Positions 33,446 through 42,429 of a stretch of DNA of 64,000 nt are shown in pieces (the first letter of the stretch is position 1; each line of letters begins with the position of its first letter). Position numbers and translations under genes: made by a program. The notes beneath the pieces are model-generated. The model saw nothing but the letters and a program-made list of their open reading frames with translations, did no database searches and was not told the DNA's origin. Origin of the DNA: Acidobacteriota bacterium (GTDB taxonomy: Bacteria > Acidobacteriota > Terriglobia > Terriglobales > Acidobacteriaceae); NCBI GenBank assembly GCA_016196065.1, contig JACPYL010000012.1, forward strand, positions 773,308-837,307, read 5' to 3'.

Positions 33446-34975
33446 ATGACAACGGATTGGCAGGTTTATTCCCGAGCGAGGCTGTCGCGCGATCCCCGGT
33501 TCGACGGTAAGTTTTTCATCGGTGTGCGCAGCACCAGGATTTATTGCCGGTCGATTTGTCCTGTTCCTACCGTAAAAGAAAAAAACGTTCGCTATTTTTC
33601 CACGGCTGCTGCTGCGGCGGAAGCCGGATTCCGTCCTTGCCTGCGCTGCCGTCCGGAAAGTTCGCCGGGTACTCCGGCGTGGCTAGGTACCTCGAATACC
33701 GTTTCGCGCGCGCTGCGCTTGATCGGAGAGAGTGCCTTGGACGACGAGGGTATGGAAGGCCTTGCCGAGCGCCTCGGAGTCGGCACGCGCCACCTGCGGA
33801 GGTTATTCCTGCGCCACCTGGGCGCACCGCCTAGCGCCGTCGCACAGACTCGACGGCTGCATTTCGCCAAGAAACTCATCGACGAAACACAGCTGCAGAT
33901 GAACGACGTCGCGCTTGCAGCGGGGTTCGGATGCGTGCGCAGATTCAATGCTGCCATCCGGAAAACGTACCAGCGAACGCCCACTCAAATCCGGCGTTTC
34001 GCACGACAGAAAGAAGTTCAACCAGAGAATCAATATCTCTTCAATCTTCGTTTTCGTCCGCCGTATCAGTGGCAGCACATGCTCGCGTTTCTCGCGGCCC
34101 GCGCCATCCCTAGCGTGGAAGTCGTGGACTCCCGCGGCTACTGTCGCTCGATTTCGGTAAATGACTGTCCTGGTCATTTCGAGGTTTCGTTGGATCAGGC
34201 GAACGATTCCCTGGCGGTGCGTGTCCAGATCGCCGATTCTCGTTCCCTGTTTCCGATCATCGACCGAATCCGCCGTATCTTCGATTTGAATGCGGATTGG
34301 GCGGCGATCGCGCAGGGCCTGCAAACCGATTCCGAACTGGGCGTGCGGATTCGGACGGAACCGGGGTTACGAGTGCCCGGTTGCTGGAACGGGTTCGAAC
34401 TTACGATCCGAGCGATCCTCGGCCAGCAAATCTCCGTGAAGGGCGCGACCACGCTCGCAGGCCGGATCGCAAAGGGTTACGGCCAGCCGTTCTCCGGTCC
34501 AGTCGGACTAACCCACATCTTCCCGGGCCCCGAAGTCCTCGCAGACGCCAGGCTGTCCAGTGTTGGCCTGACTCTGAAGCGCGCCGAGACGATTCGCTCT
34601 CTCGCCCGCGCGGTATGCGAGGGAAAGATCCAGTTTGAACGGATCCACGATACCGAAGCCTTTTTGTCGGGGCTGGTTGAGATTCCGGGCATCGGCAGTT
34701 GGACCGCGCAATATGTGGCGATGAGGGCCTTGGGAGATCCGGATGCGTTTCCTACCGGCGACCTCGGCTTGCTCCGGGCACTCGGACTGACGGCTGCGCG
34801 GGAACTGGAAAAACGAGCGGAAGCATGGCGTCCATGGCGTTCGTACGCTTGCATGTATCTTTGGAGTACGACGAAACCCGGCGGGAATCCAGTGAAACCG
34901 GCTCGTACGGGAAATGGCCGCACTCCCGTGCAATTGCCCACCCCACCAAACTGTGATATTTTCGCCCGGTCATGA
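33446..34975 (+). CDS. alkA: Ada-type regulator fused to DNA-3-methyladenine glycosylase (AlkA)
   Basis: A 509-residue fusion. An Ada N-terminal zinc domain (1-75) has C34, C38, C65 and C68; by family knowledge C38 takes methyl groups from methyl-phosphotriesters. An AraC-type helix-turn-helix (about 85-190), an AlkA N-terminal domain (200-310) and the HhH-GPD glycosylase domain (about 320-480) follow, with EIPGIGSWTAQYVA and catalytic D439 (PTGDLGL). The C-terminal O6-methylguanine transferase of E. coli Ada is absent. It should both sense alkylation and remove alkylated bases. Its stop overlaps the next start (ATGA). Confidence 0.92.
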   Translation: MTTDWQVYSRARLSRDPRFDGKFFIGVRSTRIYCRSICPVPTVKEKNVRYFSTAAAAAEAGFRPCLRCRPESSPGTPAWLGTSNTVSRALRLIGESALDDEGMEGLAERLGVGTRHLRRLFLRHLGAPPSAVAQTRRLHFAKKLIDETQLQMNDVALAAGFGCVRRFNAAIRKTYQRTPTQIRRFARQKEVQPENQYLFNLRFRPPYQWQHMLAFLAARAIPSVEVVDSRGYCRSISVNDCPGHFEVSLDQANDSLAVRVQIADSRSLFPIIDRIRRIFDLNADWAAIAQGLQTDSELGVRIRTEPGLRVPGCWNGFELTIRAILGQQISVKGATTLAGRIAKGYGQPFSGPVGLTHIFPGPEVLADARLSSVGLTLKRAETIRSLARAVCEGKIQFERIHDTEAFLSGLVEIPGIGSWTAQYVAMRALGDPDAFPTGDLGLLRALGLTAARELEKRAEAWRPWRSYACMYLWSTTKPGGNPVKPARTGNGRTPVQLPTPPNCDIFARS

Positions 34976-35727
34976 AGAGCCTGTTATCGAGACTTGGATT
35001 CGGATCGGGGGCCAAGGAACCGACCCAGCTAGTGCATGCGACTAGTCCGGACCTGAATGGGGCCGAACTGGCGGTTGCTTATTTTTCGGGACGAGCTGGC
35101 GGAGATTTCTACGAATTTTCACGCGTCAGCCCGAACCGGACGCTCTTCGGACTGCTCGATCTGGCAGGAAAGCGCGACGATAGTCGTCCCATCTTGACAG
35201 CGGCGCAGGCTTGTTTTCGGGCGTCGGGCGCCGAACTTTTTTCCGATCCGGAACTCAACGAAGCGGAAGCCATGGTGGAACTGGCACGCCGCCTGAATCT
35301 TGAGATCATGCGGGCTGCGGGCGGGGTGCGGAGTTGTCCTGCATTTGCCGGTTGCTACAACGAGGAACTGGGTACCGTCTGCTATGTGAACGCCGGCCAC
35401 ACACCGGGGTTGTTATGCGATCACGAGAGTATCGAAGAACTTCCGGCGACCGGGCTGCCACTGGGGCTTTTCTCCCTGGCGCCTACAGACGCGCGGATCG
35501 TTGGCCTGGGACCCGAGGGCGCCATGGCGATCGTGTCGCGCGGCGTGGTCGAAGCGCAGTGCGCGCAAGAAGAATTCGGACTGAATGGCGTAAAACTGGT
35601 GATGGGGGGCAAGCCTCCGTCGGCAACCGAACTGTCTCGCGGCATTCTGGAGCAGCTCCAGGGATTCCTTTGCAGTGTGCCGAAACACAATGACGTCACC
35701 GCGATGAGCTTGAGGCGAGCGAACTAA
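34972..35727 (+). CDS. SpoIIE/PP2C-like protein phosphatase, possibly degenerate
   Basis: A 251-residue PPM-fold phosphatase. Visible are GGDFYEF, LLDLAGK (for the usual DVSGKG), YVNAGHTPGLL, the LGLF loop and a C-terminal HNDVTAMSLRR. The usual metal aspartate of TDG is replaced by R190 in VSRGVVEAQ, and DD near the end reads ND. Metal binding may thus be weakened. It is coupled to the Ada-AlkA gene by ATGA overlap, which is not a common partnership. No sigma-factor antagonist gene is adjacent. Confidence 0.75.
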   Translation: MKSLLSRLGFGSGAKEPTQLVHATSPDLNGAELAVAYFSGRAGGDFYEFSRVSPNRTLFGLLDLAGKRDDSRPILTAAQACFRASGAELFSDPELNEAEAMVELARRLNLEIMRAAGGVRSCPAFAGCYNEELGTVCYVNAGHTPGLLCDHESIEELPATGLPLGLFSLAPTDARIVGLGPEGAMAIVSRGVVEAQCAQEEFGLNGVKLVMGGKPPSATELSRGILEQLQGFLCSVPKHNDVTAMSLRRAN

Positions 35728-35840
35728 GCAGTGCGCCGGGCCGAAAACCTGTCCTTGGGCATTGGCCTCCGCCACCTTCCCGGCGTAAAATAGCATCCAA
35801 TCCGTATCCGAATGTTTGTCCAGGTTCAATGAGCCCCAAC

Positions 35841-36974
35841 ATGAAGAAGATGAGACTCCCCTTGCTAGTGGCCGTTGCCGGCGCGCTCCTGCTTCCCACG
35901 TTCGCGCCCGCCGATACCGTCGTCGAAGAAATTATTGCCCGCGTCAATAACGAGATCATCACGCGCACGGAGTATGCCCACAGCCGCGAGCAACTGAAGC
36001 AGGAAGCACAGCAACAAAACCCGTCCAATGCTGACCGGATTATCTCGGAAAAGCAGCGGGACGTTCTACGAGATCTGATTGATCAGCAACTGCTCCTGCA
36101 AAAGGGAAAAGACCTCGGCATTACTGGCGATACCGAACTCATCAAGCGCCTCGATGAAATGCGTAAGCAGATGAACCTCGCGACTATGGAGGAACTGGAA
36201 AAGGCGGCTGAGGCGCAGGGCATCTCCTACGAGGAGTTCAAGCAGAATACCCGCAACCAGATCGTCACGCAGGCAGTGATCGGGCAGGAAGTGGGCAGGC
36301 ACATGGCGCTGAACAAAGACGACGTCAAGAAATTCTACGAAGAGCATCAGGCAGAAATGGAACAGCCCGAGCAGATACGCTTGAGTGAGATTCTGATCTC
36401 GCCAAAGACGCCCGCCGCCGCTACGCCAGAAGCAACCACAGCGCCTCCCCTAGCCCCTGCGCCTGCTGACAGCGATGCGGCTCTGGCTGCGGCGCAGGCA
36501 AAGGCGCAAGCCTTGCTGGATGAGATTCGTAAAGGAGCGAAATTCGAAGATCTTGCCAAAAAACAGTCAGATGGCCCGTCCGCAGCGCAGGGCGGCGATC
36601 TTAGCTACTTCAAGCGGGGCGTCCTTGCGAAGCAACTGGAAGACAAGGTTTTCGCGTTGAAGGCTGGCGAAATGACGGAAGTGCTTCCCACCAAGCAGGG
36701 ATTTGTGATTCTGAAAGTCACCGAACACCAGATGGCAGGAGTTCCTCCTCTGAAAGAAATGGAGCCTCGTATCCAGGACGCACTTTACATGCAGAGGCTT
36801 CAGCCTGCGCTGCGCACCTTTCTTACAAAGCTGCGAGAGGAAGCTTTCATTGACATCAAGCCGGGCTACATCGACACCGGCGCGAGTGCCAAGCAGACCA
36901 AACCCGTGGAAACAACCGCTAAGGAAGCCAACGCCAAGAACCTGAAAAAGAGGAAGAAGCTGGGCGTATTTTAG
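35841..36974 (+). CDS. SurA/PpiC-type peptidyl-prolyl isomerase
   Basis: A 377-residue exported chaperone. Signal peptide about 1-24, SurA-like N-terminal helices (VVEEIIARVNNEIITRTEY, LIDQQLLLQKGKDLG), then a parvulin domain near 185-305 (IRLSEILIS, FEDLAKKQSDGPSAAQGGDL, VFALKAGEMTEVL) interrupted by an Ala/Pro/Thr-rich insert near 200-225. A lysine-rich tail ends it. It should help fold outer-membrane proteins in the periplasm. ATG at 35841 is preferred, with one at 35829 also in frame. Confidence 0.88.
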   Translation: MKKMRLPLLVAVAGALLLPTFAPADTVVEEIIARVNNEIITRTEYAHSREQLKQEAQQQNPSNADRIISEKQRDVLRDLIDQQLLLQKGKDLGITGDTELIKRLDEMRKQMNLATMEELEKAAEAQGISYEEFKQNTRNQIVTQAVIGQEVGRHMALNKDDVKKFYEEHQAEMEQPEQIRLSEILISPKTPAAATPEATTAPPLAPAPADSDAALAAAQAKAQALLDEIRKGAKFEDLAKKQSDGPSAAQGGDLSYFKRGVLAKQLEDKVFALKAGEMTEVLPTKQGFVILKVTEHQMAGVPPLKEMEPRIQDALYMQRLQPALRTFLTKLREEAFIDIKPGYIDTGASAKQTKPVETTAKEANAKNLKKRKKLGVF

Positions 36975-37031
36975 GTTAGGCTGAGCGGTTGAGCGGGAGA
37001 ATTCCGAAACTCGAAATTGCGAACGAGGCTC

Positions 37032-38159
37032 ATGAAAGAGTTCTTCATTTCCGAATGCTCCCAGCAGGAAAACAAGGTCATTACTTCGAGCTTCGTGGTC
37101 GTCTCGAAGCAAGTGAAACCCAAGAAAACCGGCGAGCCATATCTAGCCCTCACTCTGGGCGACCGCACCGGACAGATCGAAGCCAAGATGTGGGACAACG
37201 TCGAGGAGTTCCTCGACGCCTTCGAGCAGGACGACTTTCTCAAAATCAAGGGACTCATCAATAAATACAAGAATCGCTTCCAGCTCACCATCCACAAACT
37301 TCGCCGGATGACAGATGGAGAAGTGGATTTCTCCGATTACCTTCCCAAGACCTCGAAGAATATCGACGAGCTCTGGCGGACGCTGATTGAATTCATCGGG
37401 ACGTTCGAAAATCCTCACCTGAAGTCGCTCGTGGAATTGTTCCTGGCCGATCCTGAAATCGCCGAGCGGTATCGCATCGCGCCCGCCGCGAAGACTCTGC
37501 ATCATGCCTACATTGGCGGATTGCTCGATCACGTCGTCTCGCTTTTTCGCTCGTGTGACCTGATCGCTCGAAATTATCCGCAGATCAATCGCGACTTGTT
37601 GCTCACAGGAGCGTTCCTGCACGACATTGGAAAGATCCACGAACTGACATACAACCGTTCCTTCTCCTACAGCACTCGTGGCCAGTTGCTGGGGCACATG
37701 ATCATCGAGTTGGAAATGCTGCAATCCAAGTTGGCGCTGTTGCCGGATTTCCCGCCTGATCTCAAGACGCTGCTCGAACATCTCATCATCAGCCATCACG
37801 GGCAATATGATTTCGGATCGCCCAAGCTGCCGATGTTTCCGGAAGCACTCATGCTGCACTATCTCGACGACCTCGATTCGAAAATGGAAGCCATGCGTGC
37901 GCAGTTTGAGCGGGAAGCGGAACTGGAAGGTCCGTGGACAAGCTACAACTCGTCCATGGGGCGGCCTCTGCTGAATTCCGCGAAGCTTCTGCGTGGCAAG
38001 CCGGCCCCTCAGCCCGAGGCAGTTATTCAGGCGGCTCCAACCTCCGTACTCCCGGACACTTCACTCCAGGGACAACTCGCTGATCTTTTCGGAGAATCGC
38101 GCGAATCGAAGGATGAACCGTCTCCGGCCGGGATCGCCGTGCGCTCCGGTAAACCCTAG
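37032..38159 (+). CDS. 3'-5' exoribonuclease of the YhaM/Cbf1 type (OB + HD)
   Basis: A 375-residue protein. An OB-fold nucleic-acid-binding domain (about 15-105; LTLGDRTGQIEAKMW) is followed by an HD domain (about 150-290) with LHHAYIGGLLDHVVSL, LHDIGKI and LIISHHGQYDFG. The order matches YhaM, a 3'-5' exonuclease on RNA and DNA. The C-terminal 60 residues are Pro/Ser-rich. ATG at 37032 follows CGAGG; an upstream TTG is rejected. It follows the isomerase gene by 57 bp. Confidence 0.88.
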   Translation: MKEFFISECSQQENKVITSSFVVVSKQVKPKKTGEPYLALTLGDRTGQIEAKMWDNVEEFLDAFEQDDFLKIKGLINKYKNRFQLTIHKLRRMTDGEVDFSDYLPKTSKNIDELWRTLIEFIGTFENPHLKSLVELFLADPEIAERYRIAPAAKTLHHAYIGGLLDHVVSLFRSCDLIARNYPQINRDLLLTGAFLHDIGKIHELTYNRSFSYSTRGQLLGHMIIELEMLQSKLALLPDFPPDLKTLLEHLIISHHGQYDFGSPKLPMFPEALMLHYLDDLDSKMEAMRAQFEREAELEGPWTSYNSSMGRPLLNSAKLLRGKPAPQPEAVIQAAPTSVLPDTSLQGQLADLFGESRESKDEPSPAGIAVRSGKP

Positions 38160-38249
38160 GTTGAAATTGTTGAGCGTGGATCAATTTGCGCTCGCGCTCC
38201 ACTTCCGATACATTTTGGGCTCCTGAACTTTGCAACTTGGAGGCGTCTT

Positions 38250-38960
38250 ATGCGTTCCCGAATTTTCCTGTCCATACTCGCGTCGTCACTTCTATTCGCA
38301 GGGGCCGCTTGCTCCAGCAAGCCCGCCGCCAACGAATCGGCCGCTGACCAGAATGCCCCGGCCGGAGCGTCAGGGTCCAGCACATCCGGAAACAGCGGTG
38401 GTGGAAGTATGTCGAATACTGCTCGAGAGGCGAAGCCTGCCCCCGCAGCAGAAGCGGTGGTTGTGCCTGCGGGCACTACGCTAACCGTGCGCCTCGGTGA
38501 GGCCGTTGGATCGAAGATCAGCACGTCAGGTCAGTCTTTCAGCGCCACGCTGGCGACTCCAGTGGAAGTTGGCGGAAAGACGATTATCCCGGCCGGCGCC
38601 GCTGCTCGCGGCGTGGTCACCGATGCGAAGCCGCTCGGCCGATTCAAAGGCGGAGCAGTGTTGCAGATCAAGTTGAACTCCGTGACCATCAACGGGTCGG
38701 AGCATGCCATCGATACCTCGGCCGTCACTCGTGCCGAAAAAGGTAAAGGCAAAAGAACAGCCGTGCTGACTGGCGGCGGTGCCGGCTTAGGCGCGCTCAT
38801 CGGTGGCCTGGCGGGCGGTGGCAAAGGTGCCGCGATCGGAGCCTTGGCTGGTGCAGGCGCTGGTGGCGCGGGATCCGCATTTACCGGCAACAAGGACGTC
38901 GTGCTGCCTGCGGAATCCGCAGTGAGCTTCAAGCTCGAAGCTCCGCTCGAAGTAAAGTAG
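38250..38960 (+). CDS. lipoprotein with glycine-zipper segment
   Basis: A 236-residue secreted protein. LLFAGAACSSK near residue 21 is a lipoprotein-type signal end (A-C). A Ser/Gly/Ala-rich linker runs to about 65. A beta-rich domain (PAGTTLTVRLGEAVGSKIST, IIPAGAAARGVV) follows. A glycine zipper GGGAGLGALIGGLAGGGKG at about 175-200, which often inserts in or spans membranes, comes next. The function is unknown. A strong terminator follows the gene. Confidence 0.75.
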   Translation: MRSRIFLSILASSLLFAGAACSSKPAANESAADQNAPAGASGSSTSGNSGGGSMSNTAREAKPAPAAEAVVVPAGTTLTVRLGEAVGSKISTSGQSFSATLATPVEVGGKTIIPAGAAARGVVTDAKPLGRFKGGAVLQIKLNSVTINGSEHAIDTSAVTRAEKGKGKRTAVLTGGGAGLGALIGGLAGGGKGAAIGALAGAGAGGAGSAFTGNKDVVLPAESAVSFKLEAPLEVK

Positions 38961-38979
38961 GCGACTTTGCATGCAAGGT

Positions 38980-39011
38980 AGAGACGCGGACGGCCGCGTC
39001 TCTGCTTTTTT
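38980..39011 (+). terminator. rho-independent terminator
   Basis: AGAGACGCGG pairs with CCGCGTCTCT around an ACGG loop and is followed by TGCTTTTTT. It lies 20 bp after the lipoprotein gene's stop codon. Confidence 0.9.
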
Positions 39012-39041
39012 GTGTCACGGATTTCTGCTCGTAGATCCCCG

Positions 39042-39731
39042 ATGGAATTCTCTTCCTTCACTACCATCACGTTTGATTGCTACGGAACGCTGATCGACTG
39101 GGAGGCCGGCCTGCTGCCGGGATTGCGGCGTCTACTGGCTGCCCATGGTCAAACGCTGCCCGACGCTGAGATCCTCGAACTCTATGGAAAATTTGAAGCG
39201 CGGGCCGAGAGTGGGGCCTATCAGAGCTATCGCAAGGTTCTGGAGTCCGTAGTCAGGCAATTCGGTGAGCATTGCGGCTTTGATCCGAGTGCAGGGGAAC
39301 TGCGATCCTTGCACGAATCGATCCCGGAATGGCCGGCCTTTCCTGACACGGTAGCTGCTCTTCAAAAGCTCCAGCAGCGTTACCGCCTGGCAATCATCTC
39401 CAACATCGACGAAGATCTTTTTGCCGAGAGCCGCAAGCGCCTGGGGATCGAGTTTTCGGCTGTGATCACGGCGCAACAGGCGCACAGCTACAAGCCCTCA
39501 CTCAACAATTTTCAGTTGGCCCTGCAGACTCTAGGAATGCAGCCTGCTCAATTGCTCCACGTTGGGCAGAGTATTTATCACGACGTCATTCCCGCGCAGT
39601 CCTTGGGCATTCGTACGGTCTGGGTAAACCGGCGATCGGCGCGCCCAGGTGTAGGCGCGGTTGTTCCAGCGGACGGGAAACCGGACCTGGAAGTGCCGGA
39701 CATGGCTACCTTCGCGGCACTTGCCGTCTAG
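39042..39731 (+). CDS. HAD-superfamily hydrolase (haloacid dehalogenase type II-like)
   Basis: A 229-residue HAD phosphatase-fold enzyme. The nucleophile lies in TFDCYGTLIDWEAG (D12), the threonine or serine motif is IISNID, the lysine motif is YKPS and the acid motif is HVGQSIYHDVIP. Type II 2-haloacid dehalogenases and phosphoglycolate-type phosphatases share these; substrate is not readable. ATG at 39042 chosen over an upstream GTG that lies inside the terminator tail. Confidence 0.85.
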   Translation: MEFSSFTTITFDCYGTLIDWEAGLLPGLRRLLAAHGQTLPDAEILELYGKFEARAESGAYQSYRKVLESVVRQFGEHCGFDPSAGELRSLHESIPEWPAFPDTVAALQKLQQRYRLAIISNIDEDLFAESRKRLGIEFSAVITAQQAHSYKPSLNNFQLALQTLGMQPAQLLHVGQSIYHDVIPAQSLGIRTVWVNRRSARPGVGAVVPADGKPDLEVPDMATFAALAV

Positions 39732-39768
39732 CCGTTTAAGAGATTCGTGCAGGGTCTCAGCAGGTGGC

Positions 39769-40470
39769 CTACATCGGGATCGGTACGCTGACAATCTTCT
39801 TGCGGATCGCTACCGTTACGAGTTGCGCCTTGTTGTGAATGTCGAGTTTGCGCATGAGGTTGAATTTGTGGGCCTCGACGGTCTTGACGCTGACTCCGAG
39901 TTGTCCGGCGGCCTGTTTTACGGTGTGCCCTTCTGCCAGTAACTTCATCACTTCACGCTCTCGCGGAGTTAGGGTCGTCCGGTCGGGTCGTCCGCGGCCG
40001 GGGTGTCGTGTCTCGCCGTCTTCCTGCAACTGACGCAGAATGCGGGGACTCAAGGATCGTTCGCCGCGATGCACCGTGCGCAGCGACTGCAGCAGAATGG
40101 GCGCGGGAGTGTCTTTCAGCAGGTATCCACTGGCTCCCGCACGCAGCGCCTGGGTCAGGTATTCCTGATCTTCATGCATGGTCAGGAAGACAATGCGAGT
40201 CTCCTTGCAATGTTCTTCAATCAGCCGTGCCGCCTCGAACGAAGACATTCCAGGCATGGAGATATCGAGCAGAACGATGTCTGGGCGATGTTCAATGACC
40301 TGCTTGAGCGCCTCGCTGGCGTCTGCCGCTTCGCCGACCACGGCGAAGTCCGGAGCTTCTTCGAGCAGGCGGCGCACGCCATCGCGCAGCAATGTGTGAT
40401 CGTCAGCAAGCACGCAGCGAATGCGTTTGTTGCCGTCGAAACTGAACGATTCGGACTTCGGGGAGAACAC
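39769..40470 (-). CDS. NarL/FixJ family response regulator
   Basis: A 233-residue two-domain regulator. Receiver about 15-135 with acidic pair D23-D24, phospho-acceptor D69 (LLDISMPG), and lysine in GYLLKD. A LuxR-type helix-turn-helix lies at about 160-220 (LTPREREVMKLLAEGHTVKQ, VSVKTVEAHK). The start is a GTG at 40470 with AGGAG eight bases upstream, better than earlier starts. The cognate kinase is not in the window. Divergent from aroC. Confidence 0.9.
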   Translation of the reverse strand: MFSPKSESFSFDGNKRIRCVLADDHTLLRDGVRRLLEEAPDFAVVGEAADASEALKQVIEHRPDIVLLDISMPGMSSFEAARLIEEHCKETRIVFLTMHEDQEYLTQALRAGASGYLLKDTPAPILLQSLRTVHRGERSLSPRILRQLQEDGETRHPGRGRPDRTTLTPREREVMKLLAEGHTVKQAAGQLGVSVKTVEAHKFNLMRKLDIHNKAQLVTVAIRKKIVSVPIPM

Positions 40471-40647
40471 CAAAATACTCCTCGCGGCTAGATTCGGACG
40501 AAGCAGCACGCTGGAGCCGGAAGCAGGACGCCGCACTACTTCCACTCAAAAAGTATGCCCTGATTGTACCCGTTCCCGGCAGGCTACTGCTCAAAATCAA
40601 CCGGTAAACTACGATTTTTCTTCTTTCATTTACAATGCCATGTTCCC

Positions 40648-41823
40648 ATGTTGCGCTACTTTACTTCCGGAGAGTCCCACGGCGAGGCGCTGGTCGCGTT
40701 CATTTCCGGCCTGCCCGCCGGCCTGACCATCGACCAGGAATTTGTCGATCGCGAACTGTGGCGCCGCCAGCAGGGCTTTGGCCGCGGCGGCCGCATGAAG
40801 ATCGAACGCGATACCGCCCACATTCTCTCGGGTGTCCGCCATGGCAAGACGATCGGCTCGCCGATCTCGATGACGCTGCAGAACCGGGACTGGCAAAACT
40901 GGAAGGAGTCTCTTCCGGTTGAAACTGGCGATCCGGAAAAACACAAACGAGTGGCGTCGCCTCGTCCCGGGCACGCCGACCTCGCGGGCGCTCTGAAATA
41001 CGATTTCTCCGAAGCGCGCTATGTGCTGGAACGCGCGTCAGCAAGGGAGTCTGCTGCCCGGGTCGCGATTGGTGCCCTGGCAAAACTCTTCTTGAAAGAA
41101 CTGGGTATTGAAGTATTGAGCCACGTGATCGCGGTTGGAGCCGCTTCGATCGTCGATCGTGAGATCGCATGGGAAGAAATCGAAAAAGTTTCCCGCAAGG
41201 AAGAAATTCTGCTCAGTTGCGCTGATCCCGAAGCGGAACAGCGCATGAAAGAGGAAGTCGACAAAGTCTTGCGTACCGGTGACTCGGTGGGCGGCGTGTT
41301 TGAAGTGGTGGCGCACAACGTTCCCGCCGGCCTTGGGACATACGTGCAGTGGGACGAGCGCCTCGATGCCATGCTCGCATCGGCCGTCATGTCATTGCAG
41401 GCTGTTAAAGCGGTTGAGATCGGCAGTGGAATTCACGCGGCATATTCTCCTGGATCCTCGGTGCACGACGAAATTGGATATCAGAAAGAATCTGGACAGA
41501 GCGGCTTCACGCGCACAAGAAACAATGCGGGCGGCATCGAGGGCGGCGTTTCTAACGGACAGGAAATTCGCGTGCGAGGTTATCTGAAGCCGATCTCCAC
41601 ATTGCGGCGGCCTCTTCAGTCGGTGGACTTCGCGACACGCGAGCCAGTGAAGGCGGCTTACGAGCGCTCCGACGTTTGTGTGGTGCCGGCCGCAGGCGTG
41701 GCTGGCGAAGCGATGGTTGCGTTGACGCTGGCCCGCTGCGCTCTCGAGAAATTCGGCGGCGACTCGATGAGAGAGACGAAGCGCAACTATCAGGGTTATC
41801 TTGAGCAGCTGAAAAATTACTAA
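40648..41823 (+). CDS. aroC: chorismate synthase
   Basis: A 391-residue enzyme that converts 5-enolpyruvylshikimate-3-phosphate to chorismate using reduced FMN. Visible motifs are GESHGEALVAFISGLPAG at the N-terminus, GRGGRMKIERD, RPGHADLAGALKYDF, RASARESAARVA, the GSGIHAAY segment and RTRNNAGGIEGG near residue 290. Start at ATG 40648 begins MLRYFTSGESHG, as in the family; an upstream frame is rejected. It is first in a group with def, fmt and rsmB. Confidence 0.97.
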   Translation: MLRYFTSGESHGEALVAFISGLPAGLTIDQEFVDRELWRRQQGFGRGGRMKIERDTAHILSGVRHGKTIGSPISMTLQNRDWQNWKESLPVETGDPEKHKRVASPRPGHADLAGALKYDFSEARYVLERASARESAARVAIGALAKLFLKELGIEVLSHVIAVGAASIVDREIAWEEIEKVSRKEEILLSCADPEAEQRMKEEVDKVLRTGDSVGGVFEVVAHNVPAGLGTYVQWDERLDAMLASAVMSLQAVKAVEIGSGIHAAYSPGSSVHDEIGYQKESGQSGFTRTRNNAGGIEGGVSNGQEIRVRGYLKPISTLRRPLQSVDFATREPVKAAYERSDVCVVPAAGVAGEAMVALTLARCALEKFGGDSMRETKRNYQGYLEQLKNY

Positions 41824-41836
41824 GACCAAAAACCAA

Positions 41837-42346
41837 ATGATTTATCCCATCGTAAAATTTGGCGATCCAGTGCTGGAAACGCCTGCACAAACGATCACAA
41901 CCTTCGGCGACGATCTCAAGAAGCTTGTCGAGGACATGTTTGAATCCATGTACGTCGCTCGAGGCGTCGGCCTGGCCGCTCCGCAGATCGGCATTTCGAG
42001 ACGCCTGGCCGTCGTCGATGTCACGTTCAAGGAAGATCCCCGCGCCAAGCTGGTTTTGATCAATCCTGAAATCATCAAGAAAGACGGCCGACAGCGCGGA
42101 AGCGAAGGCTGTCTGAGTATTCCCGAATTTCGCGAGGATGTGACGCGCGCAAAAATTGTGACCGTACGGGCGCAGGATCTGTCGGGCAAATTCTTCGAGC
42201 ACACTGGAGAAGACTTACTGGCGCGCGCCTTTCTGCACGAAACTGATCACCTGAACGGCAAGCTCTACATCTCGCATATCAGCGCGCTCAAACGGGACCT
42301 GATCAAACGACGGATCAAGAAACTGGTAAGAGCAGGAGAATGGTAG
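41837..42346 (+). CDS. def: peptide deformylase
   Basis: A 169-residue metalloprotease that removes the N-formyl group of new proteins. The three family motifs are present: GVGLAAPQI, EGCLSIPE (Cys ligand) and HETDHLNG (HExxH). The start is 13 bp after aroC. The gene lies upstream of fmt, whose product makes the formyl-Met-tRNA; this def-fmt pairing is conserved across bacteria. Confidence 0.97.
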   Translation: MIYPIVKFGDPVLETPAQTITTFGDDLKKLVEDMFESMYVARGVGLAAPQIGISRRLAVVDVTFKEDPRAKLVLINPEIIKKDGRQRGSEGCLSIPEFREDVTRAKIVTVRAQDLSGKFFEHTGEDLLARAFLHETDHLNGKLYISHISALKRDLIKRRIKKLVRAGEW

Positions 42347-42358
42347 AAAAGCAGGAAT

Positions 42359-42429
42359 CAGGTATCAGGTGTCAGGTCTTAGGTTTCCTAATACCTGAGA
42401 CCTAACACCTGACACCTAGCCTGACACCT
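42359..42429. repeat. dispersed inverted repeat, family R3, second copy
   Basis: CAGGTATCAGGTGTCAGGTC at 42359-42378 and complementary words near 42393-42429 (ACCTGAGACCTAACACCTG) form an imperfect inverted repeat. The right arm ends exactly at the base before the fmt ATG, which therefore has no Shine-Dalgarno. Confidence 0.75.
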
